Notes: a model not told the origin generated them from the sequence alone. Counted from the stretch's first letter, positions 34,970 through 43,789 are shown. The stretch is DNA of 64,000 nt from UMGS1901 sp934122115 (GCA_934122115.1 CAKOVU010000002.1:1-64000); one strand, 5' to 3'. Numbers and translations are program-made.

Positions 34970-36904
34970 ATGATTAGTATTGAACTAAAAGATGGAAGCA
35001 AAAAACAAGTGAACGAAGGAACAAGCATTATAGAAGTTGCTAAAGAAATTAGCGAAGGATTAGCAAGAGTTTCTTTGGCTGGAAGAGTAGATGGCAAGGT
35101 AGTAGATTTAAGATATAAGTTGAAGAAAGATTGCAAATTGGAAATATTAAATTTTGATGATGAAGATGGAAAGAAAGCTTATTGGCACACAACTTCACAT
35201 ATAATGGCACAAGCAATAAAAAGATTATACAAAGATACAAAAATACAGCTTGCAATAGGACCAGCAATAGAAAATGGATTTTATTATGATTTTGATACAG
35301 ACTACAAATTTTCGAATGCAGATTTTGAAAAAATAGAAGCAGAAATGAAAAAAATTATAAAAGAAGACTTACCAATAGAAAGATTTGAACTTCCAAGAAA
35401 TGAAGCAATTAAATTAATGAAAGATGCTGGAGAAGATTATAAAGTAGAATTAATAGAAGATTTACCAGAAGATGAAGTACTATCTTTTTACAAACAAGGA
35501 GAATTTGTAGATTTATGTGCAGGACCACATCTAATGAGCACAGGAAAAGTAAAAAGTGTAAAACTTTTAGCTACTTCAGGAGCTTATTGGAGAGGCGACG
35601 AGAAAAATAAAATGCTTCAAAGAATATATGGAATATCATTCCCTAAAGCTAGCCTGCTTGATGAGCATTTGCAAATGCTAGAAGAAGCAAAACAAAGAGA
35701 CCATAGAAAATTGGGTAAAGACTTAGAATTGTTTATGACACATAAACTAGTTGGATCAGGGCTTCCAATGTATTTACCAAATGGAGCAACAGTAAGAAGA
35801 TTGCTAGAAAGATATATTCAAGATAAAGAAATAAAAATGGGATATAAGCATGTATATACGCCATCACTTGCAAATGTGGAATTGTATAAAACATCTGGTC
35901 ACTGGGATCACTATAAAGAAGATATGTTCCCAGTAATGAAAATGGATAATGAAGAATTAGTTTTAAGACCAATGAACTGCCCACATCATATGCTAGTATT
36001 CAAAAGCAAAATGCGTTCATACAAAGATTTACCAATAAGAATTGGAGAGCTAGCTCATGATTTTAGATATGAAGATAGCGGTTCTGTTTGCGGAATAGAA
36101 AGAGTCCGTGAAATGTGCCAAAATGATGCACACCTTTTCGTAAGACCTGATCAAATAAAAGAAGAAGTTGCAAAAGTTGTAAAATTAATACTTGATGTGT
36201 ATAAAGATTTCGGATTTAAGGATTATAAATTTAGATTATCTTTAAGAGATAAAAATGATAAACACAAATACTTCGATGATGATGAAATGTGGGAAAAAGC
36301 TGAAAGCGAGCTAAGAGAAATTTTAACAGAATTAGGTTTAGATTTCTATGAAGCTGAAGGAGAGGCTGCTTTCTATGGACCAAAATTAGATGTACAATTA
36401 AAATCAGCAATAGGCCATGATGTAACAGTTTCTACTTGCCAATTGGATTTCTTATTACCAGAAAGATTTGAGTTGGAATTTATAGGTGAAGATGGAAAAG
36501 CGCATAGACCAGTTGTTATTCATAGAGCAATACTTGGAACATTAGATAGGTTTATGGCATTCTTAATAGAGGAAACAAAGGGAGCTTTCCCAACATGGCT
36601 TGCACCACTTCAAGTAAAAATTCTTCCAATTTCTGATAAACATTTGGAATATGCAAATAAAGTAAAAGAAATGCTAGAAGAGAAAAATGTAAGAGTAGAA
36701 GTAGATGATAGAGCAGAAAAAATAGGCTATAAGATTCGTGAAGCACAGCTTCAAAAGGTGCCATACATGTTGGTTGTAGGCGATAAAGAAGAAGCCGAAA
36801 ACAAAGTAGGAGTTCGCGATAGAAAACAAGGAGATTTAGGCGCAATAGACGTAAATGAATTTGTTTTAAAAATAGACGAAGAAATTAGAACATTTGCGAA
36901 GTAG
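34970..36904 (+). CDS. thrS: Threonyl-tRNA synthetase
   Basis: 644 residues. TGS domain (1-60), editing domain with the HTTSHIMAQA zinc-like motif and a CAGPH segment, class II motif 2 (FRYEDSGSVCGIERVREMCQNDAH), motif 3 (HRAILGTLDRFMAFLIEE) and C-terminal anticodon domain. The ATG at 34970 follows AAGGAGG. The frame is open upstream, but that part lies in the T-box terminator. Expression depends on the T-box. Confidence 0.97.
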   Translation: MISIELKDGSKKQVNEGTSIIEVAKEISEGLARVSLAGRVDGKVVDLRYKLKKDCKLEILNFDDEDGKKAYWHTTSHIMAQAIKRLYKDTKIQLAIGPAIENGFYYDFDTDYKFSNADFEKIEAEMKKIIKEDLPIERFELPRNEAIKLMKDAGEDYKVELIEDLPEDEVLSFYKQGEFVDLCAGPHLMSTGKVKSVKLLATSGAYWRGDEKNKMLQRIYGISFPKASLLDEHLQMLEEAKQRDHRKLGKDLELFMTHKLVGSGLPMYLPNGATVRRLLERYIQDKEIKMGYKHVYTPSLANVELYKTSGHWDHYKEDMFPVMKMDNEELVLRPMNCPHHMLVFKSKMRSYKDLPIRIGELAHDFRYEDSGSVCGIERVREMCQNDAHLFVRPDQIKEEVAKVVKLILDVYKDFGFKDYKFRLSLRDKNDKHKYFDDDEMWEKAESELREILTELGLDFYEAEGEAAFYGPKLDVQLKSAIGHDVTVSTCQLDFLLPERFELEFIGEDGKAHRPVVIHRAILGTLDRFMAFLIEETKGAFPTWLAPLQVKILPISDKHLEYANKVKEMLEEKNVRVEVDDRAEKIGYKIREAQLQKVPYMLVVGDKEEAENKVGVRDRKQGDLGAIDVNEFVLKIDEEIRTFAK

Positions 36905-36925
36905 AAGCATATGCAGGAGGAAATG

Positions 36926-39256
36926 ATGCAAAAGAAAGTAGTAGAAGGAACGACTGAAAATTTAAATATGTTAAAAAATAAAGTGGACTATATAGGATTT
37001 GAATTAGGGGAAGCACCTGATTTTCTTAAGGAATTTGAGCCACTTAATTATAAAGTGCCTAAAATTTATGATGAAACAACATATAGAATTTATAGGTATG
37101 TGCCAATAGAAGAAATAGAAATATTAATTACTCCTAGCAATAGATTGGATAGCTTAGAAAAAAGGTATAAAGAGGCAAGCCCATTATTTACGTATATGGA
37201 AGCGAAAACAGATGAAAACATTGAAAAATATGCTAGATTTTTGAAGATGATAAATCAAACTAGAATAGAGGATATAGAAGAAATAGAAAAATGGCAAGAA
37301 GCCATGAAAGAGCAAGTGCCATATGAAGTAAAATTTGAAGGGAATTTTAAATGGCAAGTATATTACTCAGATTATGCTAAAAAATATTTCATGCTAGCAT
37401 CTGCAGAAGAAATGGATAATTCGCCATTATTCTATTTGCTAAAGAAAAAAATACAACAAAATAAAAACAAAAAGAGTAAAGAGTGTGTCTTTATACCAGT
37501 GTGTAATGAAGAATATTCAGAGCAGATATTAAAAAAATCAGATATTGCAGATTTAGAGAATTACTTGTGGTTCTTTACAAAAAATTGGCCTTCAATATAC
37601 GAAGTAACAAATATTGAAGGCGAAACATCACTACAAATAGTAGGTGAAACACCAGTTTATGATAAAGTAACAAGCAAATTTAATTTAAAATATACTGATA
37701 AAAAAGAGGCAATAAAAGAGTACAAATTAATAAAAGCACTTTTTATATTAGCATATGAAATGCCTGATGAATATGAATTCAGAACGCAAATAGATGATGA
37801 AGGAAGAATATCATTTTGTTATGAAAATGATACTTTAAGCTATGAATCTTTACCTGATTTTATAAAAAAAGAAGCTTTAAAAAGAATTCAACAAAATATT
37901 GATGTAAAGCTAGAAACTAAAAATTTACAAGCAGATATAAAAGATTTAAAAAGAAAAAGTGAAGAGCAAACCGAAGAATATCTAAGAAAAGAAAGACAAA
38001 TATATAATTTTTTAGAGTGTAAGAAAACGTTCTTGGGAAAAGTAAAATACTTTTTCAAAAGCAAGAAAAAAGATGATGTTATTGTAAGCCACATGAATAA
38101 AGATAGAATGAAGGACATTTTATCACATGATAAAATAAAAGAAGAGGTTCATGATAACAGGGTGGATTTGGATAAGCAATATACAGTAGAAGATTTGCTT
38201 AATATATGTAAAGAGTTGCATGATAGCATACGAGAAAATAAAAATGTGAAGTTGGATATTAAAGCATTGAATAATAAAGTAGAAAATCTTGAAAGAAAAA
38301 TAAAAAATGCAACTTTATATATAGACGAGATAGAAAAGCATAAAAAGAGCATATTTGAATTCTGGAAATTTGCTAATAAAGATGAAGTGAAAGTACTAGA
38401 AGAAGGCAACAATGAGGAAGAAAAAAATGCTCTAAACTTAAAAAGAACATTTAACTATGAAGACGATATAGAAAATTTGTCAAATAATGTAGATTCAAAT
38501 CAACGTAAGAAATTATCACATGAGGAATTAGATGCTACATTTGCTGCTAACTTTGTTTTGGATGGAATAAACATTGTATCAAAAGATAGAATAATAAAAG
38601 AGGATGAAGAAAAAATAAAAAGTTTACTATATAACCTTCAAAATGAATATAGTTTGAACATAGAGAAGATAGAGAAAAAAGATTTTGATATATTCGGAAA
38701 TGTAAGCGAAGACAAAACAAAAATAAAAACTTTGAAAAACAATACACATAGAGAAGTTGAAAAGGATAAATTTAAGATATTAGATGTTAATATGAACACT
38801 CAATTGGATACTTTCATGGAAAAATTGGTAGAGTTGAAGAATATTCTACAAAAAGAAACAAATAAAATAGAAACACCATATGATTTAACTTTATATAAAG
38901 CAAGCACAGAAAAGTTAGAAACAACAGGATTTGATAAGTTCGACTTAAATCCTATCGAAACTTTGAAAAAAATAGATTCAAATAAAAATGAAGAAATATA
39001 TTTATATAAAATAAACGTACCAGAAAAAACACATTTGATTTTTTACTCAAACATAGTATTCTTTGAAAATAAGAATCAAACATTACCTTTAGGAATGGAT
39101 ATTTCTCAAGAAACGTTAATAAATATGGATATGTATAGGTTAGAATTGAAGGATAAAGAAGAATTTAATATTAATGTATTCTATAATACATTAATTCCAA
39201 CTGTACAAAAAATTATTGTATATGAATATAATATAATCCCAAGCACTAATTCTTAG
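36926..39256 (+). CDS. Large hypothetical protein with central coiled coil (776 aa)
   Basis: No recognised family. No signal peptide or obvious membrane segment. Residues 1-300 are mixed alpha/beta with many acidic residues. Residues about 320-480 contain two charged coiled-coil stretches separated by FLGKVKYFFKSKKKDD, and residues 480-776 are again mixed. AGGAGGA (36916-36922) sets the start at the second of two adjacent ATGs; an earlier ATG at 36911 lies upstream of the ribosome binding site. It follows thrS by about 20 bases and probably shares its T-box-controlled transcript. Confidence 0.7.
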   Translation: MQKKVVEGTTENLNMLKNKVDYIGFELGEAPDFLKEFEPLNYKVPKIYDETTYRIYRYVPIEEIEILITPSNRLDSLEKRYKEASPLFTYMEAKTDENIEKYARFLKMINQTRIEDIEEIEKWQEAMKEQVPYEVKFEGNFKWQVYYSDYAKKYFMLASAEEMDNSPLFYLLKKKIQQNKNKKSKECVFIPVCNEEYSEQILKKSDIADLENYLWFFTKNWPSIYEVTNIEGETSLQIVGETPVYDKVTSKFNLKYTDKKEAIKEYKLIKALFILAYEMPDEYEFRTQIDDEGRISFCYENDTLSYESLPDFIKKEALKRIQQNIDVKLETKNLQADIKDLKRKSEEQTEEYLRKERQIYNFLECKKTFLGKVKYFFKSKKKDDVIVSHMNKDRMKDILSHDKIKEEVHDNRVDLDKQYTVEDLLNICKELHDSIRENKNVKLDIKALNNKVENLERKIKNATLYIDEIEKHKKSIFEFWKFANKDEVKVLEEGNNEEEKNALNLKRTFNYEDDIENLSNNVDSNQRKKLSHEELDATFAANFVLDGINIVSKDRIIKEDEEKIKSLLYNLQNEYSLNIEKIEKKDFDIFGNVSEDKTKIKTLKNNTHREVEKDKFKILDVNMNTQLDTFMEKLVELKNILQKETNKIETPYDLTLYKASTEKLETTGFDKFDLNPIETLKKIDSNKNEEIYLYKINVPEKTHLIFYSNIVFFENKNQTLPLGMDISQETLINMDMYRLELKDKEEFNINVFYNTLIPTVQKIIVYEYNIIPSTNS

Positions 39257-39269
39257 TACTTGGGAACTT

Positions 39270-40121
39270 TTATTTTACATCTCGTTTTACTTCTGCATTG
39301 TTTTCTAGTAATTCTGGTTTTCTTAAGTATTTGCTTAATTGTTTAAATGAATTAGCATAATAATATCCATCACAAATTCTTTCATAACCAACAAATGCAA
39401 TAGTAATAGCTCTTTCTTCATGGATTTCATCATCTTCATAAATAAAAGTTTTTTTCTTTTTGCCCATTGCAAAAAACATACTAGTTGTACCAAAATTGTA
39501 TAAATGATGATAAATACTGTCGATTCCTAAAGAACCAACGTTGGTTAAGAATACACTTGTGTGAAATGGGCTAGCTTCAATTACTTTTTTAGGCATTGCA
39601 TTATGTCTGTCAAGAAATGCTAAAAATTTGACAGCTTTTCTAATTAATCCATTAGGGATTAGGCCTAAAGCTGATGCAAGTGAATCTGTGCTATTAATAG
39701 TTTCATGGTCTCTATTTAAATCAATCGCTGCATCTAGTTTTTCTTTCACTTCAAAAATATTTTCTTCGCCAGTAAAACGTAGTTTCAAAGTGGTTTCTTG
39801 ACCATCATCAGATAAATTCTTTTTTATTGCTAATGATACATATATACCATCTCTAGCATATAGGCTTCCATTCATTGCAAATCTATTTAACTGTGGCCTT
39901 TCTGCAATAATTCTAATTATTGCTGCATAAATTATGTACATATAAGAAAGTTTTATACCTTCTTCAGCTTTCTTATCAATATATTCATCAAGAGATTTTA
40001 TAGGTATGTCTTGCTTAAAATATACTTGTGAATCACTTCTTTCCAACATAACGTTGGGGATGACTCTAAAAAATGGTGGAATCTCTTTTAATTTCCTACC
40101 ATCGCTTCTTTTTCCAAACAT
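39270..40121 (-). CDS. CAT/E2-fold acyltransferase-like protein without the catalytic His
   Basis: 283 residues matching the catalytic domain of 2-oxoacid dehydrogenase acyltransferases and chloramphenicol acetyltransferases. There are no lipoyl or peripheral-subunit domains. The C-terminal HxxxDG motif reads ERICDG (within AFVGYERICDGYYYA), so the catalytic His is Glu while Asp-Gly is kept. Stand-alone proteins of this type are frequent in clostridia and their role is unknown; a trimeric CAT-like fold with another function is plausible. It is probably a separate transcript from the radical SAM gene 56 bases upstream. Confidence 0.75.
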   Translation of the reverse strand: MFGKRSDGRKLKEIPPFFRVIPNVMLERSDSQVYFKQDIPIKSLDEYIDKKAEEGIKLSYMYIIYAAIIRIIAERPQLNRFAMNGSLYARDGIYVSLAIKKNLSDDGQETTLKLRFTGEENIFEVKEKLDAAIDLNRDHETINSTDSLASALGLIPNGLIRKAVKFLAFLDRHNAMPKKVIEASPFHTSVFLTNVGSLGIDSIYHHLYNFGTTSMFFAMGKKKKTFIYEDDEIHEERAITIAFVGYERICDGYYYANSFKQLSKYLRKPELLENNAEVKRDVK

Positions 40122-40176
40122 CTAATTTACTCCTTTTATTTTTCTATATAAATAGTACAATAATTGACGAAAATTG

Positions 40177-41076
40177 TCAAATGTTAAAATCTGGAACATA
40201 TTCTTCTTCGTGATCCCCAAGTTCCTGCATATAACCATTTTCGAGATTTAATGTAAACAAGTATTTCTCTATTTCTTTATATTCTTTATGTGTAAGCTTT
40301 CTATTTATAATAGAATCTTCCTTAGCTTTAAAGGTTGGAAAGTATTGTGCCATAATGCTTACATACACTTTGCCATCTAAATTTTCTTTTAACCATTTTA
40401 ATATATGCCTACTATTTTGAATATGACCAGGAAGCACTAAGTGTCTAACTATTACTCCTTTTTGTATTATTCCATTTTCATCAAAAGTAGGGCAGCCAAC
40501 TTGATTAACCATTTCTTTTATGGCTGCGGTTGCAGTTTGAAAATAATTATCTACTTTAGAATATTTAATACTTAAATCGTTAGAAAAATATTTTAAATCA
40601 GGTAAGTATACATCAATATAACCCTTTAAAGTTTTTATAGTATCAACATTTTCATAAGCATTGCTATTATAAATTATTGGAATGCTAAGCCCTTTACTTT
40701 TGGCTATTTTTATAGCTTCTATAATTTGATAAACATACATTGTAGGGGTAACCAAATTTATATTGTGGGCATTATTAGCTTGTTGTTCTAGAAAAATATT
40801 AGCTAATTCATCTATAGAAATAAAATAGCCTTTTCCTTGCTGACTAATTTCATAATTCTGGCAATATATACAATTTAAATTGCAATTTGAAAAAAATACA
40901 GTTCCCGAGCCGTTTGTACCACTAATACAAGGTTCTTCATACTGATGCAATGATACAAGAGCTATTTTAATTTTATCTGTGGCTTTACATCTACCAGGAA
41001 CTCCAGATAGCCTATTAACTTTACAGTTATGTGGGCAAATTGTACATTGCTCTAATTGTTCTAACATAAGATTCAA
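40177..41076 (-). CDS. Radical SAM protein, PflX family (COG1313)
   Basis: 299 residues. The radical SAM cluster is CNLNCIYC (C65, C69, C72). An N-terminal cysteine set (C11, C14, C18, C30) looks like an accessory metal site of this family. The Gly-rich SAM-binding and barrel segments (DVYLPDLKYFSND, VIVRHLVLPGH) follow. It is related to pyruvate formate-lyase activases but no glycyl radical enzyme is nearby. Substrate unknown. Confidence 0.85.
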   Translation of the reverse strand: MNLMLEQLEQCTICPHNCKVNRLSGVPGRCKATDKIKIALVSLHQYEEPCISGTNGSGTVFFSNCNLNCIYCQNYEISQQGKGYFISIDELANIFLEQQANNAHNINLVTPTMYVYQIIEAIKIAKSKGLSIPIIYNSNAYENVDTIKTLKGYIDVYLPDLKYFSNDLSIKYSKVDNYFQTATAAIKEMVNQVGCPTFDENGIIQKGVIVRHLVLPGHIQNSRHILKWLKENLDGKVYVSIMAQYFPTFKAKEDSIINRKLTHKEYKEIEKYLFTLNLENGYMQELGDHEEEYVPDFNI

Positions 41077-41327
41077 TCCTTTCTACAATAATAAATTATA
41101 TCATAGAATGGAATGTTTTTCTAGGGGCGTTATTTTGGAAGATATAAATTTTGAATTTTAAAATATCTAAAATGAAAATAATACTTGAAATAAATAAAAT
41201 ACACTGTTATAATGAAGATGGATTAAAAACAACAAAGTGCTTTATTATTTTCTTGCGTTGTATACTCAAAGAAAAGGAAAATAATAAAATAAATTCTAGA
41301 AACGAAGGGAAAAGAGAGGGGAAACAT

Positions 41328-42566
41328 ATGAAAAAAGAAAAAAATAAAATGTATGAGAAAGGTATTACATTAATAGCATTAGTGATTACAATAGTGGTGC
41401 TATTAATATTAGCAGCGGTTAGCCTAAATTTGATAATAGGCAATGAAGGAATATTAACAAGAAGTAAAGATACAGTAGATAAGTATGGAAGGCAAGCAGA
41501 AAATGAACAACAAGGATTGAATAATGTAGAAACATGGTTGGGAGAACAATTTGGAAATGGCACAGGTTCTGGAGAAGATAAAGCAGTAATAAAAGTGCCT
41601 ATAAGTACAAAAGCCACAAAAAATGGAACGATAGACGGTAAAGAACCAAATATAAACAATCCAATAATACCAGAAGGCTATACACCAATAAATGCAGGAA
41701 GTGCAACATGGGGAGATGGAAGTTCTGCTCCAACACAAAGCTCAGTAGATAATGGGTTAGTAATAAAAGATGATAATAATAATGAATGGGTGTGGGTGCC
41801 AGTAGAAACACCAAGTAGTTTATATACAACTGTAGCAGCAGGACAAAAACTTGCTGGAAGTACAGGAGTAAAAACTACAAAATATACAAATTCAGCTATA
41901 ATAAGTGGAAAAACAAGAGGATTGCCTGGAAGTAGAGATTATAGAGAGCCAGATATATTAACCTATTCAGGTTTTGATGATACAGGTTATGCAACAGCAG
42001 GATTTAGTAGTTTAGCAAATATGGCAGAGACAATGGTAAGTGAATATGAAGAAATGATAGCAAGTTTAGAGAAGTATAAAGGATTTTATATAGGAAGATA
42101 TGAGTTAACAGCAAATGGAGAGAAGACAGGAGCAACTCAGACAGATGTAAATTGGTATACATTGTATAAAAATTGTACTACTCTTGCTTCGAGTTCAAAA
42201 GTAAAAACAAGAATGATATGGGGATTGCAATGGGATGCGACATGTAATTGGTTAGCTGCTTCTAAATTTAATATAAATAATTCAAGTAAATGGGGAAATT
42301 ATGGTAATAATGATGCAACAGGACATGGAAGTAAAAAGAATACTGGTTTTAGTGAAAGTTGGAAGGCAAATAATATCTATGATTTTGCTGGAAACTGTTG
42401 GGAATTTACCCAAGAAGCGAACGGCGCCAACGGCAGCAGAGCTGTCAGAGGAGGCAGCTATGTCGGCGATGGCTCTAACTATCCAGCTTCTGATCGTTTC
42501 AGCTACGATCCTACCTTCACCTCTAGCAGCGGTGGTTCTCGCCCTACTTTATATTTGATACCATGA
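41328..42566 (+). CDS. Pilin-anchored C-type-lectin (FGE-like) protein with candidate DGR variable region
   Basis: 412 residues. Prepilin signal MKKEKNKMYEKG|ITLIALVITIVVLLILAAVSL with cleavage after G12 and Ala at mature position 5. A stalk runs to about residue 105, then comes an FGE/C-type-lectin fold: NNEWVWVPVE, GFYIGRYELTANGEK, TRMIWGLQWDATCNW, KANNIYDFAGNCWEFTQE and VRGGSY. The C-terminal SSSGGSRPTLYLIP closes the fold. Residues 367-406 are encoded by a GC-rich block of NNY codons, which I read as a variable region. The protein is about two-thirds alike to the 15362 gene outside this block. It is followed by a MutS-like/Avd fusion gene. The start at 41328 follows GAGAGGGGA; the frame is open further upstream without a ribosome binding site. 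Confidence 0.88.
   Translation: MKKEKNKMYEKGITLIALVITIVVLLILAAVSLNLIIGNEGILTRSKDTVDKYGRQAENEQQGLNNVETWLGEQFGNGTGSGEDKAVIKVPISTKATKNGTIDGKEPNINNPIIPEGYTPINAGSATWGDGSSAPTQSSVDNGLVIKDDNNNEWVWVPVETPSSLYTTVAAGQKLAGSTGVKTTKYTNSAIISGKTRGLPGSRDYREPDILTYSGFDDTGYATAGFSSLANMAETMVSEYEEMIASLEKYKGFYIGRYELTANGEKTGATQTDVNWYTLYKNCTTLASSSKVKTRMIWGLQWDATCNWLAASKFNINNSSKWGNYGNNDATGHGSKKNTGFSESWKANNIYDFAGNCWEFTQEANGANGSRAVRGGSYVGDGSNYPASDRFSYDPTFTSSSGGSRPTLYLIP
42426..42545 (+). other. Candidate DGR variable region (VR)
   Basis: Forty codons of which 36 end in C or T, while the genome around it prefers A in third positions. GC over 42417-42546 is 75 of 130 bases by my count (58%), against roughly 30% in the flanks. 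Most codons (GTC, AGC, TAT, GAT, TCT, TTC, GGC and so on) can be derived from AAC or AAT by changing only A's, the adenine-specific mutagenesis of DGRs. They encode the ligand-binding end of the lectin fold. Confidence 0.65.
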
Positions 42567-42580
42567 GATATAGAGGCGAA

Positions 42581-42599
42581 GAGTTCTAAAGAAGAACTC
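42581..42599 (+). other. Hairpin just downstream of the variable region
   Basis: GAGTTCT (42581-42587) pairs perfectly with AGAACTC (42593-42599) around a 5-base loop, 14 bases after the stop codon. There is no T run. A short hairpin in this position is required for target recognition in the Bordetella phage DGR. Confidence 0.55.
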
Positions 42600-42633
42600 A
42601 AAACTTCTATGACAGAGAGAAAACAAAAAGAAG

Positions 42634-42651
42634 GCTATGCCAACGCATAGC
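42634..42651 (+). other. Short hairpin between target gene and accessory gene
   Basis: GCTATGC (42634-42640) pairs with GCATAGC (42645-42651), loop CAAC. Confidence 0.5.
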
Positions 42652-42667
42652 GAATGGAATAAGCTAT

Positions 42668-42726
42668 GTGGAAAATTTTAGGTGGTACCCATTTGTAAAA
42701 TGGGCCACACATCTAAAATTTTCCAC
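42668..42726 (+). other. Long nested hairpin, possible structured RNA
   Basis: Outer stem GTGGAAAATTTTAG (42668-42681) pairs perfectly with 42713-42726. The inner stems are GTGG/CCAC and CCCATTT/AAATGGG around a GTA loop. Together they form a nearly continuous 59-base rod. Confidence 0.6.
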
Positions 42727-42733
42727 TTGCGTG

Positions 42734-42757
42734 GCGCCACTAGAGTGGCGCTTTTTC
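42734..42757 (+). terminator. Terminator after the DGR target transcript
   Basis: GCGCCAC (42734-42740), loop TAGA, GTGGCGC (42745-42751), then TTTTT. Confidence 0.85.
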
Positions 42758-42832
42758 TGTGTTTGCAGATTCAGTTATGTAAAGTAAATATGGAAAAAGT
42801 TGCTACAAATTAATTTTAGGAGTGGTGAAAAA

Positions 42833-43570
42833 ATGAGTTTTAGCCAAATGTTAGAAATTTTACAAGATAAAGATTCAAGCAAAGTTGTATTAATTAAATT
42901 AGGACATTTTTATATTGCAACAGGAAGAGATGCAGTATTATTATATAAAAAGTTAAATTTAAAATGTACATGTTTTAAGAATAATATATGTAAGGTAGGA
43001 ATACCAGTTAATTCATTAGAAAAGTATGTGGAAAAATTTAATCAAATGCAGTATAGCTACATTATTTATGATTATGATAAACAGGCAAATGAAATAAAAG
43101 AAATTATAAACAAAACCGGAAAAGCATGTAAGATAAAGGATAAGAATATTAATTGTTTAAAATGTAAAGGAATATCAAAATATAAAGATGATGAATATAT
43201 AGTAGCTCTTAGTAAATTTTTCGAAAAGAAAAATGAGGATTATATAGAATATATGTTAAATGTTATATTAAAACTTCCAAGAACAGAAAAATTCAGCATT
43301 GGAACAGAATACAAGATAAGCATGTATAAAATGTTGAACAGTGTTTTATACATTTACAAAGCAAATAAAAATACGTCTAATTACATGTTAGAACAATTAA
43401 AGCTTATGAATAATATAGATGCAGAAATGAACTGTCAGAGAATATATTTAAGAATAATGAATAAACAAAAATGGATAGACACAAAAAGATTTGATATAGC
43501 AATGAATAAGATATATGAAATTGGTAAGATAATAGGAGGACTTGCAAAATACTATGCCAAGAACAATTAG
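42833..43570 (+). CDS. MutS-domain-I-like / Avd-like fusion, DGR accessory protein
   Basis: 245 residues. Residues about 16-83 look like MutS domain I (VVLIKLGHFYIATGRDAVLL, VGIPVNSLEKYVEKFNQM, YSYIIYDYDKQ). Residues about 148-243 look like the Avd four-helix bundle: LPRTEKFSIGTEYKISMYKM at its start and IYEIGKIIGGLAKYY at its end, matching the IGRxLGSW-type signature of Avd. The two are joined by a Cys/Lys-rich linker (C99, C108, C111). Avd binds the DGR reverse transcriptase and RNA; MutS-like proteins are a known DGR accessory type. The ATG at 42833 follows AGGAG. No RT follows. The gene lies 266 bases after the target, behind a terminator. Confidence 0.75.
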   Translation: MSFSQMLEILQDKDSSKVVLIKLGHFYIATGRDAVLLYKKLNLKCTCFKNNICKVGIPVNSLEKYVEKFNQMQYSYIIYDYDKQANEIKEIINKTGKACKIKDKNINCLKCKGISKYKDDEYIVALSKFFEKKNEDYIEYMLNVILKLPRTEKFSIGTEYKISMYKMLNSVLYIYKANKNTSNYMLEQLKLMNNIDAEMNCQRIYLRIMNKQKWIDTKRFDIAMNKIYEIGKIIGGLAKYYAKNN

Positions 43571-43600
43571 AAACCAATATGATAAAAAATTAACTAAATT

Positions 43601-43789
43601 GATTTAAAGTATTGTAATAACAATGTGTTTAAGAGTTTAAGCGAACTATTAACAACACAAAAAGTAATTATTTCTATTCCAGTTGAAGAAAATGAAAAAT
43701 TTAAACAGTTATTAATTTCTTATTATGAAGGTAAGGAAGAAAAAGAGATAAAAGAATTTATAAAGGAAAAATGTTATATAAAAATATAA
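43601..43789 (+). pseudogene. Gene fragment downstream of the accessory gene
   Basis: An open frame without start codon or ribosome binding site, ending at 43789, reads LKYCNNNVFKSLSELLTTQ and continues VIISIPVEENEKFKQLLISY to KCYIKI. It looks like the C-terminal end of a larger protein whose front is missing. Its first 20 codons match the fragment at 1281-1345. I do not recognise the parent family. The rest of the 43571-43881 gap is AT-rich with no gene. Confidence 0.5.
43611..43669. repeat. Copy B of the roughly 60-bp imperfect repeat
   Basis: Partner of 1294-1353, about 85% identical by eye, inside the gene fragment above. Confidence 0.55.

Noticed and set aside
41151..41327. N-terminal extension of the DGR-like target
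   Set aside because: No ribosome binding site upstream; the prepilin signal starts properly at 41328 after GAGAGGGGA.
42567..42832. Possible DGR template repeat between the target and the accessory gene
   Set aside because: I compared the GC-rich variable-region sequence with this stretch and saw no copy of its constant positions; the region is hairpins and a terminator.
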